A program made the translations under genes and the position numbers. The notes beneath the pieces are model-generated. The model was not told the origin of the DNA and did not search any database. It was given only the letters and a program-made list of their open reading frames with translations. From assembly GCA_948788915.1 (NCBI GenBank), contig CAQFOZ010000001.1, forward strand, positions 1 through 64,000: 64,000 nt of DNA, read 5' to 3'. Of this stretch, positions 1-9,661 are shown piece by piece. The DNA is from an uncultured Muribaculaceae bacterium (GTDB taxonomy: Bacteria > Bacteroidota > Bacteroidia > Bacteroidales > Muribaculaceae). Position 1 is the stretch's first letter. Every line of letters begins with the position of its first letter.

Positions 1-13
1 TACTTCATAAAAA

Positions 14-49
14 GCACCCCAAAAGTTTTTTGTCTAACTTTTGGGGTGC
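14..49 (-). terminator. Rho-independent terminator of the efflux-lpxA operon
   Basis: A perfect 14-bp inverted repeat (14-27 with 36-49, 8-nt loop) is followed on the minus strand by a run of five T. It lies about 55 bp past the stop of the lpxA-like gene and probably ends that operon. Confidence 0.7.
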
Positions 50-104
50 AGTTCACTTTGGTTGTTAGACAGCCTCTTTTTATCAATGACAGATTTATCT
101 GTCG

Positions 105-902
105 TTATTCCTCATAAATGTCTTTGGGCAGAGCCGCCAACTGATAATTGTGCTTTTTGACAAAGTTCAATATGGCTTCCTTTTCCGGAGAATCCATAAC
201 ATCACTTTCGATTCTTTTTACAGCATTGAACGGAGATGTCTGACTTTGGTAAATATGTCGGTATGCTTTGGCAATTTCATCAATTGTTTCTTCCGACATT
301 TTTCCCTTTCGCAATACGTATGCATTAACGCCAAAGTATTCGATAGGGTTATGTGCCATTATTGTGTATGGTGGCACATTATTGTTAACACGGCAGCCTC
401 CTTTTATGAGTACCCATTCACCGACATTGCAGTTCTCGTGAACAAGGGCGTTTGAGGAGAGAATTGTGCAATTACCTATTTTACAAGATCCTGCGATTTT
501 GGAAGCATTACCAAGGACAACATAGCTGCCGATTTCAGTGTCGTGACCGATATGGCTTTGTGCCATAATGAAAGAATTGCTGCCTATTTTTGTTGATTGC
601 CCTTTGTGAATGCTTCTGTTAATTATCACATGCTCCCGGATACAGTTGTTGTCTCCGATTTCTACATATGAATCATCTCCTTTCCAACGAAAATCCTGAG
701 GTTGTGCAGAGATTACACATCCGTCATAAAATTTGTTGTTTTTGCCAATTTTTGCCCCGGAACGGATGCTGACATGAGGACCAATCACACATCCTTCTCC
801 GATTTCTACGTTGTCATCGATAAATGCGAATGCCATAATTGTGACGTTGTCACCAATCTTGGCGTTTGGGTGCACGAATGCTAATGGACTAAGCTGGAAC
901 AT
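105..902 (-). CDS. LpxA-like UDP-N-acetylglucosamine acyltransferase (divergent paralog)
   Basis: The 265-residue protein has the LpxA layout: left-handed beta-helix hexapeptide repeats over roughly residues 8-175, then the alpha-helical C-terminal domain with the PPY and FGVN signatures. LpxA moves a hydroxyacyl chain from ACP to UDP-GlcNAc in the first step of lipid A synthesis. The catalytic His is kept (HIGHD, about H120), but the position matching E. coli His144 is Ser (about S139), and the repeats around residues 140-165 differ from classical LpxA. The gene follows the outer-membrane channel gene by 41 bp on the same strand, so it is probably the last gene of the efflux operon rather than part of an lpxC-fabZ-lpxA-lpxD cluster. 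It may be a second LpxA with a different acyl or sugar preference (inference). Confidence 0.8.
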   Translation of the reverse strand: MFQLSPLAFVHPNAKIGDNVTIMAFAFIDDNVEIGEGCVIGPHVSIRSGAKIGKNNKFYDGCVISAQPQDFRWKGDDSYVEIGDNNCIREHVIINRSIHKGQSTKIGSNSFIMAQSHIGHDTEIGSYVVLGNASKIAGSCKIGNCTILSSNALVHENCNVGEWVLIKGGCRVNNNVPPYTIMAHNPIEYFGVNAYVLRKGKMSEETIDEIAKAYRHIYQSQTSPFNAVKRIESDVMDSPEKEAILNFVKKHNYQLAALPKDIYEE

Positions 903-943
903 ATTTTAGAGTCTAAGGTTAATGTACTGATTGTAATGTTCAT

Positions 944-2320
944 TTATCTTCCCCCTCCTACAGCCTGATACAGGTTTATGAGAGATGAAACCTGGGTATG
1001 CCAGCAAGCAAGACTTGACAGTTGTGCGTTAAGCAGACTTGATCTTGCAGTCAGCACTTCAAGATAAGTTGTTTTCTGATCCAAAGTGAGAAGCTCGGAT
1101 GTATATTCTACTGATTTTTCAAGGTTTTCAATCTGTTTGTCAATAAACAATTGCTTTTCCTGATTATTAGCGATTTTTGCCAATGCATTGCTGACATCTA
1201 CACTTGCATTTACAACAGCTTTCTCGAATGCGTTCATTGCCTGTTTCTGTTTGGCTTTTGCAACTTCGAGGTTTGCAATATTTTGGCCTCTTGAGAACAG
1301 GGGGGCTGTGAGTTGACCGGCAAGCTGGATAAACCATTTGCCAGGATTCACGATCATTGACCCAATACTGTTTGTAAACCCACCTTGTGCCGAGATATTA
1401 AGGCTTGGATAAAAGGCGGCACGAGCACTGTTTGTTGCATAATATGCCGATGCTACTCCTCTTTCCGCTGCTCTTACATCCGGGCGTACGGCAAGATATG
1501 ATAGTGGTATTCCGTTTGATACATTCATCGGGAGATTGAATGTCAGATCAGAGGTCACATCCCATTTCTGAGGTCCAGTATGAAGCAATAGCGACAGAGA
1601 GTTGCTTGTCTCTATGATTCCCTGCTCTATATCAGTAATGGATGCCATAATGCTGCAATAGTTTGCCTGGCTTTGCACCACTGCCGCCTCGTTTACATAT
1701 GCCGCCTCTTTCATCAGTTTCATTGATTCTACCTGGTCTTTCCATATCTCCGACGTGCGTTTGCTGAGTTCAAGTTGCTGGTTCAGCAAAACCAATGCAT
1801 AATATGTATTGGCAACTCCGCATATGATCTGTGAGCGAACCGCCTGCTCATAATCCTGCATTTGCTCAACTGTCACTTTAGCATTGCGTTTGCGGTTTAG
1901 AATTTTGCCGAACACATCTATCTCCCAATTGGCCGCAAGGGGAATAGAATAGCTCCAGTTCATGTGGCTTCCGCCATAGCTTGCAGATCCTCCATTAGGG
2001 CTTAAAGACAGAGACGGGAAATAGCTTAGTTTAGCACCTTTGAGCTGAGCCTGTGCCATTTCAACATTACGTTTCGCATCATCAAGATCCCTGTTGTTTT
2101 CCAATGCCGTGCGAATATATTTTTGGAGAATAGGATCAGTAAAAACTTTTTCCCATCCGAGATATTCAAGAGATGTTGAATCCGGAGTGGTTTCAATAGC
2201 TTTCTGATACTGGCTTGTAAACCGGCTTTCATCTGCCGGGAATTCATATTTTTTGTAGATGTGACAGCTGCTCATGGCAACTGTCAACATCATTATGAGT
2301 GTATATTTAATTATCTTCAT
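944..2320 (-). CDS. RND efflux outer-membrane channel lipoprotein (TolC/NodT family)
   Basis: This 458-residue outer-membrane factor carries a lipoprotein signal peptide with lipobox MSSC (Cys about residue 19). The body has the duplicated long alpha-helical arrangement of the OprM/NodT family, including conserved stretches such as LAVRPDVRAAE and AFYPSLNIS. It would form the trimeric exit duct of the pump encoded upstream. Only 3 bp separate it from the pump gene stop codon, indicating one transcript and probably translational coupling. The substrate cannot be told from the sequence. Confidence 0.93.
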   Translation of the reverse strand: MKIIKYTLIMMLTVAMSSCHIYKKYEFPADESRFTSQYQKAIETTPDSTSLEYLGWEKVFTDPILQKYIRTALENNRDLDDAKRNVEMAQAQLKGAKLSYFPSLSLSPNGGSASYGGSHMNWSYSIPLAANWEIDVFGKILNRKRNAKVTVEQMQDYEQAVRSQIICGVANTYYALVLLNQQLELSKRTSEIWKDQVESMKLMKEAAYVNEAAVVQSQANYCSIMASITDIEQGIIETSNSLSLLLHTGPQKWDVTSDLTFNLPMNVSNGIPLSYLAVRPDVRAAERGVASAYYATNSARAAFYPSLNISAQGGFTNSIGSMIVNPGKWFIQLAGQLTAPLFSRGQNIANLEVAKAKQKQAMNAFEKAVVNASVDVSNALAKIANNQEKQLFIDKQIENLEKSVEYTSELLTLDQKTTYLEVLTARSSLLNAQLSSLACWHTQVSSLINLYQAVGGGR

Positions 2321-2323
2321 TGT

Positions 2324-5300
2324 TTAATCTCTTGAAATGCTATATTGTTCAATCTCAGAGGTAATGCCCGTATTGTCTTTGTCGCTCCACTTCGGAGGGG
2401 TGATCTTTTCCTGTATAATCTGGAAAGCAACGAACATTGCCGGAACTATCAATACCTGTAGTATCATACCGATAAGCATACCGCCGATTGCTCCTGTGCC
2501 TAATGCATTATATCCATTAGCACCAGCACCTGTGGCAAACATCATCGGCAACAGTCCGATGATCATGGCAAGTGATGTCATGAGGATAGGTCGCAGACGC
2601 GCTGTCGCTCCCTGGATAGCTGATTGTACAATGCTAAGACCTGTCCTGCGTCGTTCAAGTGCAAACTCAACAATAAGAATGGCATTCTTGGCCAACAGAC
2701 CGATAAGCATGATTAAGGCAATCTGAGTATAGATGTTGTTGTCGATACCCATTATGCGGTCAAGGATAAATGTTCCCATTAGACCGAATGGCACTGACAG
2801 GATAACAGCCCACGGCAGGATGTAGCTCTCATATTGCGCTGAGAGAAGAAGGTATACAAACAGCAACACAAGCGCGAAAATATATGCGGTCTGTCCGCTT
2901 CCTGCTTTTGCTTCCTCTCTGGTCATACCTGAATATTCATACCCATAACCAACAGGAAGAGTCTGTGCAGCAACCTCTTCAACGGCCTGAATCGCCTGTC
3001 CGGAAGAGAAACCTGCTGCCGGCTGTCCGTTGACCGATATGGTTGTGAACATGTTGAAACGGTTGATGATGTCCGGACCATATACACGTTTCAATTTCAC
3101 AAAATTGTCAAGAGGAGCCATTGTCGCGCCGTTCCTTACCTTAATGCGTTTCAGTGTTTCGGGAGATACACGTGCCTCAGGACTTGCCTGCATCATTACG
3201 CGGTAAAGTTTTCCAAATTTATTGAAGTTGGAAATATACATACCTCCATAATATCCTTGTAATGCCTGTAATATCTGGTTTTGAGTAAGACCGGATTGTT
3301 TGATCTTTGCCACATCAAGTTCTACAAGATACTGAGGGAATGAAGGGTTGAATGTTGAATATGCCATCTGAATTTCAGGGCGTGCATTCAATGCAGCAAT
3401 AAAGCTCTGATATACGCGGAAGAAGTTGTCAAGGCTGCCACCGGTTTTGTCCTGGAGCTTAAATTCAAAACCGTTTGATACAGAGAATCCCGGAATCATA
3501 GGAGGAGCAAAGAACATTATACGACCGTCCTTAATGGTTGAACATTTTTGTGAAAGCTGTGCAATAACAGCTTTAACACTCTCGGTTTTGTTATCTCGTT
3601 CGCTCCAAGGTTTAAGTTTAATAATGAACGACCCGTATGTGTTACCCTGTCCGGCTATAAAGCTATAGCCGGTAATGGCATTGCGGACATTGATAGCCGG
3701 AATGGTTCCTGCAATACTGTCTACCTGATCCATTATGGATTTTGTTTTTTCCATAGATGTTGCAGGCGGCATGTCAAGTACACCCATTATGGTTCCGGTA
3801 TCTTCTTGAGGAACCATTGATGTCGCAGTGGTCTGCATGAGCCATACAAGAGCGGCAATAGACAATGCTACTATTCCAAAACCAGTAATCTTATGGTTTA
3901 TGAACCATTTGGATAACTTGTTATATGTGTTTAGCAACGCGTTAAACCCTTTGTTGAAGAAATTGATGAAACGTTTTGAGAACATGCCTCCAACTCCGGC
4001 AATAGCTACGATGACAGCTATTGTCCCTTTCAGGATATTCTCAAAATCAAACCACCCCATCATCATGAATGCAACCGCCGCTATAATGAAGATCAATGTA
4101 ACTACAGGTGGCATATTAAAGCTGAAGCGTTTCTTATATGTCGCTTTCAAGGATTCCCCGGCAACAGAATATGCTTCCTTCATTCTCTCCTTAAGAGTTT
4201 GATCATTTTCTCCGTCTTTTTTATGCGGTTTCAGAAACAATGCGCAAAGGGCTGGAGACAGAGTAAGAGCGTTGACAGCTGAAAGTCCGATAGCCATTGC
4301 CATTGTAAGACCAAACTGGCGATAGAACACACCTGATGTCCCACCCATGAAAGACACGGGTATAAACACAAGCATCATGACAAGAGTTATCGAAACAAGA
4401 GCGCCTGCAATCTCATTCATCGCATCAATAGACGCACGTTTGGACGACGAGTATCCTTCATCAAGCTTGGCATGTACCGCCTCCACCACGACTATCGCAT
4501 CGTCGACCACAATAGCGATTGCAAGTACGAGAGCTGACAATGTAAGCAAGTTTATGGAGAATCCAAAGATGGACATCAGGAAGAATGTACCGATCAATGC
4601 CACCGGTATTGCAATAATAGGAATAATTGTTGAACGGAAGTCCTGAAGGAATATAAATACAACAAGGAATACAAGTACGAAAGCCTCAATAAGGGTTTTA
4701 ACAACTTCATGTATTGATGCAAACAAGAACTCGTTTACGCTCATGGTTGTCATAATTGCAACGCCTTCCGGTGCTTCTTTGCTGAAACGATCCAATTCTT
4801 TCTGAATATCCTTTACAACCTGGGTAGCGTTAGATCCAGGAGACTGGAATACGATTGCCGAACAACCTATTTTGCCGTTTGTGGTAGAGTGGAATCCATA
4901 TGACAGACGGCCGAGTTCTACATCCGCAACATCTTTAAGACGTAAAATTTCTCCATCAGGTGTGGCTCTGATAATAATGTCGTCAAACTCCTGTTCATCT
5001 TGTAAACGTCCTTTATAGCGCATTACGTATTGGAAACTCTGGTTTCCGTTTTCTCCAAACTGACCGGGAGCCGCTTCAATGTTCTGCTCTGCCAATGCAG
5101 CGGATATGTCTGACGGCATGAGTCCATATTGAGCCATAACATCTGGTTTAAGCCAGATACGCATACTGTAATCTGCACCCATCACCATTGCATCTCCAAC
5201 ACCCGATACTCGTTTGATTACCGGAATGATGTTAATTGCCATATAGTTCTCAATAAACTCTTCTGAATATTTGCCATCAGTGTCATACACATTAAATACC

Positions 5301-5716
5301 ATAAGCATTGAGCTTTGACGTTTCTGCGTGATGACACCTACCTGATTAACCTCCGACGGAAGGAAGCTTGCGGCTTTTGCAACACGGTTCTGCACATCGA
5401 CCGCGGCCATGTCCGGATCCATACCAGGCTTGAAGTATACCTGTATTGTAGCTGAACCGTTATTTGCTGCTGTGGAGAACATGTAGTCCATATTCTCAGC
5501 TCCGTTAATCTGTTCTTCAAGCGGCGCGATAACGGAATTAAGAACACTTTGTGCATTTGCACCGGTATATTTTGTCGACACCTGAATTGTAGGTGGCGCA
5601 ATATTCGGATATTGCTCGATAGGTAGAGAGGCAAGTCCCAAAAGACCGAATATCACTATAAAAATAGAGATGACGGTGGAGAGTACAGGCCTCTTTATAA
5701 ATACTGCTAAATTCAT
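2324..5716 (-). CDS. RND multidrug efflux pump, AcrB/MexB (HAE1) family
   Basis: At 1,130 residues this inner-membrane proton/drug antiporter has the family N-terminus, the two large periplasmic loops, and the proton-relay pair in TM4 (VVDDAIVVVE, around residues 405-410). It is about 90 residues longer than a typical AcrB. The extra sequence lies around residues 500-600 between TM6 and TM7 and adds a charged segment plus one or two hydrophobic helices. The gene is flanked by its adaptor and channel genes. Substrates may be bile salts, detergents or drugs, but nothing in the sequence decides this. Confidence 0.95.
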   Translation of the reverse strand: MNLAVFIKRPVLSTVISIFIVIFGLLGLASLPIEQYPNIAPPTIQVSTKYTGANAQSVLNSVIAPLEEQINGAENMDYMFSTAANNGSATIQVYFKPGMDPDMAAVDVQNRVAKAASFLPSEVNQVGVITQKRQSSMLMVFNVYDTDGKYSEEFIENYMAINIIPVIKRVSGVGDAMVMGADYSMRIWLKPDVMAQYGLMPSDISAALAEQNIEAAPGQFGENGNQSFQYVMRYKGRLQDEQEFDDIIIRATPDGEILRLKDVADVELGRLSYGFHSTTNGKIGCSAIVFQSPGSNATQVVKDIQKELDRFSKEAPEGVAIMTTMSVNEFLFASIHEVVKTLIEAFVLVFLVVFIFLQDFRSTIIPIIAIPVALIGTFFLMSIFGFSINLLTLSALVLAIAIVVDDAIVVVEAVHAKLDEGYSSSKRASIDAMNEIAGALVSITLVMMLVFIPVSFMGGTSGVFYRQFGLTMAMAIGLSAVNALTLSPALCALFLKPHKKDGENDQTLKERMKEAYSVAGESLKATYKKRFSFNMPPVVTLIFIIAAVAFMMMGWFDFENILKGTIAVIVAIAGVGGMFSKRFINFFNKGFNALLNTYNKLSKWFINHKITGFGIVALSIAALVWLMQTTATSMVPQEDTGTIMGVLDMPPATSMEKTKSIMDQVDSIAGTIPAINVRNAITGYSFIAGQGNTYGSFIIKLKPWSERDNKTESVKAVIAQLSQKCSTIKDGRIMFFAPPMIPGFSVSNGFEFKLQDKTGGSLDNFFRVYQSFIAALNARPEIQMAYSTFNPSFPQYLVELDVAKIKQSGLTQNQILQALQGYYGGMYISNFNKFGKLYRVMMQASPEARVSPETLKRIKVRNGATMAPLDNFVKLKRVYGPDIINRFNMFTTISVNGQPAAGFSSGQAIQAVEEVAAQTLPVGYGYEYSGMTREEAKAGSGQTAYIFALVLLFVYLLLSAQYESYILPWAVILSVPFGLMGTFILDRIMGIDNNIYTQIALIMLIGLLAKNAILIVEFALERRRTGLSIVQSAIQGATARLRPILMTSLAMIIGLLPMMFATGAGANGYNALGTGAIGGMLIGMILQVLIVPAMFVAFQIIQEKITPPKWSDKDNTGITSEIEQYSISRD

Positions 5717-5762
5717 TTTCTGAATAATCTATAAATTATGACTAAAATAATATATGTTTATA

Positions 5763-6881
5763 TTATTTTTTTGGTTTGATTACCATGTCGTCTTTCACGG
5801 ATATTCCCACACCCTCAGTTACTATAACCTCTCCCGGGTTCAGACCGGATATTACGATATAGTTTTTACCGTCGTTCTCATCGGCAATCTGGATAGGACG
5901 CGAATGTACCTTACTTGAGTCTCCAACCACATAACAGAACTTCATATCCTGAATTTCATATGTCGCATTCTGTGGAATCAGAATTGAATTTGAACGTAAT
6001 GAAGGTATCAGAACCTGGCCTGTATTGCCACTGCGCAACATACCATTGGAGTTCGGGAATATGGCAGTAGCGCTTGCCGAGCCGGTCTTGGGGTCAATTA
6101 CTCCGGAAATAGATATAATCTTACCCTTTTGTCCGTATACTTCTCCGTTTGCAAGAAGAAGGGATACTTCTGGCATCAAGTTGATTGCTTCCTGAATTGT
6201 GCGTTTGCCATTGTCCGTCATGTTTAGAAGATCTTTTTCGTTTAAGGAAAAGTTTGCACGCATGTCACTGCTATTGGACAATACTGTAAGAAGCGTGGAA
6301 GGAGATACCAAAGAGCCTTCCCTGAAGTCTATTGATCCTACAATACCCGCTTCCGGAGCTGTAACGACAGAATATGACAGATTTTTACGTGCGCTGACAA
6401 GATTGGCATTAGCCTGGTTTAGCTGTGCCTTTGCAGCATTCAATGCATCCAAAGATGTCTGGTATGCAGGCGCGCTTATTATGTTTTTATCAAACAGGAT
6501 TTTGTTATTGTTCGCGTTTGTCTGTGCGGTGTTAACATTTGCCTGAGCCACTTCGACAGCAGCTTTGGCAGCGTCTACAGCTGCCTGCAGACTAACCTGG
6601 TCTATAGTAAACAACACTTGTCCGCGGCTAACACGTTGTCCTTCCTCTACATGTACTTTAGTAAGGAATCCGGAAATCTGTGGGCGGATCTCTACGTCGT
6701 TCTCTCCTTTTAATGTAGTAGGATAACCTGTGTCTAACTGTGTGTCTTCTTCTCCGATTGTCATCACTGCCAGTTCCGGAGCGGATGCTTCCTGCTGGCC
6801 ATTGTTGCCTTTACATGAATTTATAAATGTTGCCATGGTCATCAGCGACAATGCCAACACATTCATTTTTTTGATTTTCAT
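5763..6881 (-). CDS. RND efflux periplasmic adaptor (AcrA/MexA, HlyD family)
   Basis: The 372-residue membrane fusion protein begins with a lipoprotein signal (lipobox INSC, Cys near residue 23). It then shows the split biotinyl-lipoyl half-motif (QISGFLTKVHVEEGQRVSRG), a long Ala/Asn/Gln-rich coiled-coil hairpin at about residues 100-170, the second lipoyl half, and beta-barrel and membrane-proximal domains. It links the inner-membrane pump to the outer-membrane channel. It is the first gene of the operon; the next gene starts 46 bp downstream. Confidence 0.94.
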   Translation of the reverse strand: MKIKKMNVLALSLMTMATFINSCKGNNGQQEASAPELAVMTIGEEDTQLDTGYPTTLKGENDVEIRPQISGFLTKVHVEEGQRVSRGQVLFTIDQVSLQAAVDAAKAAVEVAQANVNTAQTNANNNKILFDKNIISAPAYQTSLDALNAAKAQLNQANANLVSARKNLSYSVVTAPEAGIVGSIDFREGSLVSPSTLLTVLSNSSDMRANFSLNEKDLLNMTDNGKRTIQEAINLMPEVSLLLANGEVYGQKGKIISISGVIDPKTGSASATAIFPNSNGMLRSGNTGQVLIPSLRSNSILIPQNATYEIQDMKFCYVVGDSSKVHSRPIQIADENDGKNYIVISGLNPGEVIVTEGVGISVKDDMVIKPKK

Positions 6882-6980
6882 AAATATAAGTTTAGTTTTT
6901 TATTATTACGATTTAGTGGGCAATTTGTGAAATCAAAATTTCATTATTATTGTTTATGTAATCATACAGTTTTTCTCATA

Positions 6981-6988
6981 CAAAATTA
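6981..6988 (-). promoter_or_regulatory. Candidate -7 box of the efflux operon
   Basis: The minus strand reads TAATTTTG, matching the Bacteroidetes -7 consensus TAnnTTTG. It would give a leader of about 90 nt for the adaptor gene. No convincing TTTG is found at the -33 position, so this is tentative. Confidence 0.35.
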
Positions 6989-7058
6989 ACAAATATATGC
7001 GATACTTGATTGTAAAAAGTATAAAGATGTTCCAAATTGACCAATTTTGCATGTATTG

Positions 7059-7086
7059 GAAAACTAATTTTTTGAAATTAGTTTTC
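7059..7086. promoter_or_regulatory. 12-bp inverted repeat upstream of the efflux promoter
   Basis: Arms 7059-7070 and 7075-7086 are perfect inverted repeats around a TTTG loop. They lie about 70 bp upstream of the candidate -7 box. This could be a regulator binding site for the efflux operon or part of the ftsH termination region; the sequence alone does not decide. Confidence 0.35.
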
Positions 7087-7100
7087 TGACAAGATTGCGT

Positions 7101-7137
7101 ATGAGAAAAACACTCCGATTAGGAGTGTTTTTCTCAT
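7101..7137 (-). terminator. Terminator after ftsH
   Basis: A perfect 16-bp inverted repeat (7101-7116 with 7122-7137, loop GATTA) lies 17 bp past the ftsH stop. The descending arm includes a five-T run on the minus strand. Confidence 0.6.
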
Positions 7138-7153
7138 TTTATATTTATCTGAT

Positions 7154-9274
7154 CTATTCCGATGTGTCGTGCTTGTCGGATGCAGTCTGTTCCCCTTCTT
7201 TGTTTTTTGGTGAGATATCAATGTAACTTACTTCTTCAACATTATCGGCGGGTCGGGTGCCTTTATTGAAAGGAGGGGGAGTACCCGGATCATTTTCCTC
7301 TTTTTCCCGTTCAATTCTTTCAAGTTCCTCTTTTTTATTTATCTCTATTATTTCATCTGTACGGGATTTCCATTGACGTTTACCAAGAATTTTCTCCACA
7401 TCGTCATGATAGATAACCTCTTTTTCAATAAGGAGATCTCTGATTTGATTATGTTGATCGGCATATTTGCGTAAAATGTCTTTAGCCCGCTGATATTGTT
7501 CGTTAATAATTCTTTTTATCTCGGAATCTATCATTTCAGCAGTGTTTTCGGAATATGGTTTTGTGAATCCCATATCCTGGCCGGTTGAATCATTATAATT
7601 AATGTTCGGTAGTTTGTCGCTCATGCCGTAAACAAGAACCAGAGATTTGGCAATTTTGGTACATTTTTCAAGATCATCGCTTGCACCAGTGCCGATTTGA
7701 CCTGTGAACAACTCCTCTGCGGCTCGCCCTGCCAGCAGGCCACACATGGTATCAAGCAATGCCTGTGTTGGAATTATCTGGCGTTCTTCGGGAGCATACC
7801 ATGCTGCGCCAAGTGCGCGGCCTCGTGGAACAATGGTTACCTTCACCAATGGATTTCCATATTTTGTCATCCATGTTATTGTTGCATGTCCTGCTTCATG
7901 GGTCGCAATAGAGAATTTTTCTTCATCAGTGATTATTCTTGATTTCTTTTCAAGACCGCCTACTATTCGGTCTATTGCGGACATGAAGTCATTCCAGCCT
8001 ACTACCTTCTTATTGTTTCTTGCAGCTATCAGCGCAGCTTCATTACAAACGTTGGAGATATCTGCTCCTGAGAAGCCCTGTGTCTGTCTGGCAAGTTGCT
8101 CGAGATCAAGATCAGGAACTACTTTGATGTTTCTTAGATGTACTTTGAAAATGTCGACTCTGTCTGTGAGTTCCGGGAGATCTACATATATCTGACGGTC
8201 AAAACGTCCTGGACGAAGAAGAGCTTTGTCAAGCATGTCCGCACGGTTAGTGGCCGCAAGACAGATCACACCGTTGTTTGATTGGAATCCGTCCATTTCC
8301 GTCAGCATCTGATTCAAAGTATTTTCACGTTCGTCATTGGATCCCATGCTCGGATTTTTGCCTCTGGCTCTACCTACAGCATCGATTTCGTCAATAAATA
8401 CGATACAAGGAGCCTTCTCCTTTGCTTGTTTAAACAGGTCTCTGACGCGTGCAGCTCCGACACCTACAAACATTTCAACAAAGTCAGAACCCGACATTGA
8501 AAGGAATGGTACGTTCGCTTCTCCTGCAACAGCTTTTGCAAGCAAAGTCTTTCCGGTTCCCGGAGGACCTACCAGCAACGCGCCGCGAGGTATTTTTGCT
8601 CCGAGTTCCGTATAACGTTCCGGATTCTTGAGGAAATCTACTATTTCTTCTATCTCAACTTTTGCTTCGGCAAGACCTGCAACATCTTTAAACGTCACAT
8701 TTGTACCGTTGTTTTTGTCGAAAACAAGTGCTTTTGATTTACCCACATTAAATATGCCTCCAGCTCCGTTTCCTCCAGAACCCATGCGTCGCGACATATA
8801 ATACATAAAGAAAACAATAAGCACAATAGGGCCGAAATACCAGAGCATTTTCATTAGATTGCTGCCTTTCTCATACTCTACAGATATTGCAGGTTTTCCT
8901 TCCTTCTCAAGTTTTTCGTTCCATTGGTCTATTTTTTCCTGTATTTTATCGGGGGAAGGAATATTTGCTTTTACCTTTATAACTTCGCTCCCCAATTTGG
9001 ATTTAGGCTCAATATTCATTTGTTTGGCACCTTGTTTGGTAACATATCCCTGAGCTTCACCGGTTTCCGGAAAGACTGTAATTTTGGATATGTTGCCATT
9101 TAGCGCGGCTTTCTCAAATTCTGTCCAGTCAAGATTTGTAGTGGATGAACCGTCCGAGAACTGAAAAAGAGCAATCAGTGCCAGAATTATCAAAGCATAC
9201 ATCCAATACATTCCCGCCAGCGAACGGGCAAAAGGAGATTTTTTCTTATTGTTCTTATTGTTTTTTTGTGGCAT
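7154..9274 (-). CDS. ftsH: ATP-dependent zinc metalloprotease FtsH
   Basis: The 706-residue membrane-bound AAA+ protease degrades damaged or short-lived membrane and cytosolic proteins. Two transmembrane segments (about 20-40 and 135-155) flank a periplasmic domain. The AAA+ module follows with Walker A GPPGTGKT (about 238), Walker B IVFIDEID and an arginine-finger region, and then the peptidase domain with zinc motif HEAGH (about 460). The C-terminal tail is long, charged and probably disordered. It is the last gene of recR-GNAT-rsfS-ftsH, and rsfS next to ftsH is a common Bacteroidetes order. Confidence 0.97.
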   Translation of the reverse strand: MPQKNNKNNKKKSPFARSLAGMYWMYALIILALIALFQFSDGSSTTNLDWTEFEKAALNGNISKITVFPETGEAQGYVTKQGAKQMNIEPKSKLGSEVIKVKANIPSPDKIQEKIDQWNEKLEKEGKPAISVEYEKGSNLMKMLWYFGPIVLIVFFMYYMSRRMGSGGNGAGGIFNVGKSKALVFDKNNGTNVTFKDVAGLAEAKVEIEEIVDFLKNPERYTELGAKIPRGALLVGPPGTGKTLLAKAVAGEANVPFLSMSGSDFVEMFVGVGAARVRDLFKQAKEKAPCIVFIDEIDAVGRARGKNPSMGSNDERENTLNQMLTEMDGFQSNNGVICLAATNRADMLDKALLRPGRFDRQIYVDLPELTDRVDIFKVHLRNIKVVPDLDLEQLARQTQGFSGADISNVCNEAALIAARNNKKVVGWNDFMSAIDRIVGGLEKKSRIITDEEKFSIATHEAGHATITWMTKYGNPLVKVTIVPRGRALGAAWYAPEERQIIPTQALLDTMCGLLAGRAAEELFTGQIGTGASDDLEKCTKIAKSLVLVYGMSDKLPNINYNDSTGQDMGFTKPYSENTAEMIDSEIKRIINEQYQRAKDILRKYADQHNQIRDLLIEKEVIYHDDVEKILGKRQWKSRTDEIIEINKKEELERIEREKEENDPGTPPPFNKGTRPADNVEEVSYIDISPKNKEGEQTASDKHDTSE

Positions 9275-9295
9275 ATCTGTTTGTATAAGCTGTTA

Positions 9296-9655
9296 TTAAT
9301 CCAAATCTTTTATATGTTTTATCCCGGCATCGTTCCACAATTCTTCAAGATTGTAAAATTCGCGGAATTCAGGCAGAAAAATATGAATCATTATGTTTCC
9401 ATAATCAATTACAATCCATTGAGAATTTCGGTAGCCGTCATAATTATACGGTTTCAGACCATATTTATTCAGGAGATCCTCCCGTATTCCGTCTGCTATT
9501 GCCGATACCTGAGATGTACTTCGTCCCTGGCATATGATAAATTTTGATGCCGGAGCGCTTTCTATTCTTTCCATGTCCAAAACGGTAATGGAATGACCTT
9601 TCTTGTCTTGTATTGAGTCAATAATTGCCTGGGATATATCTTGAGTTTCTTTCAT
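9296..9655 (-). CDS. rsfS: Ribosomal silencing factor RsfS (Iojap family)
   Basis: The 119-residue protein spans the full RsfS/Iojap domain, with characteristic features around F-I-I-C-x-G-x-S and the DYGNIMIHIFLPEFREFYNLEELW end. RsfS binds ribosomal protein L14 and blocks subunit joining under nutrient limitation. It lies 21 bp upstream of ftsH and 6 bp downstream of the GNAT gene, so it is likely co-transcribed. Confidence 0.93.
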   Translation of the reverse strand: MKETQDISQAIIDSIQDKKGHSITVLDMERIESAPASKFIICQGRSTSQVSAIADGIREDLLNKYGLKPYNYDGYRNSQWIVIDYGNIMIHIFLPEFREFYNLEELWNDAGIKHIKDLD

Positions 9656-9661
9656 TAAGTT

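Larger units (their letters stand above)
6882..7153. other. Intergenic region between ftsH and the efflux operon
   Basis: This AT-rich stretch contains the ftsH terminator hairpin, a 12-bp inverted repeat at 7059-7086, and a candidate promoter element for the efflux operon at 6981-6988. No coding signal is seen and no regulator gene is adjacent. Confidence 0.6.
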
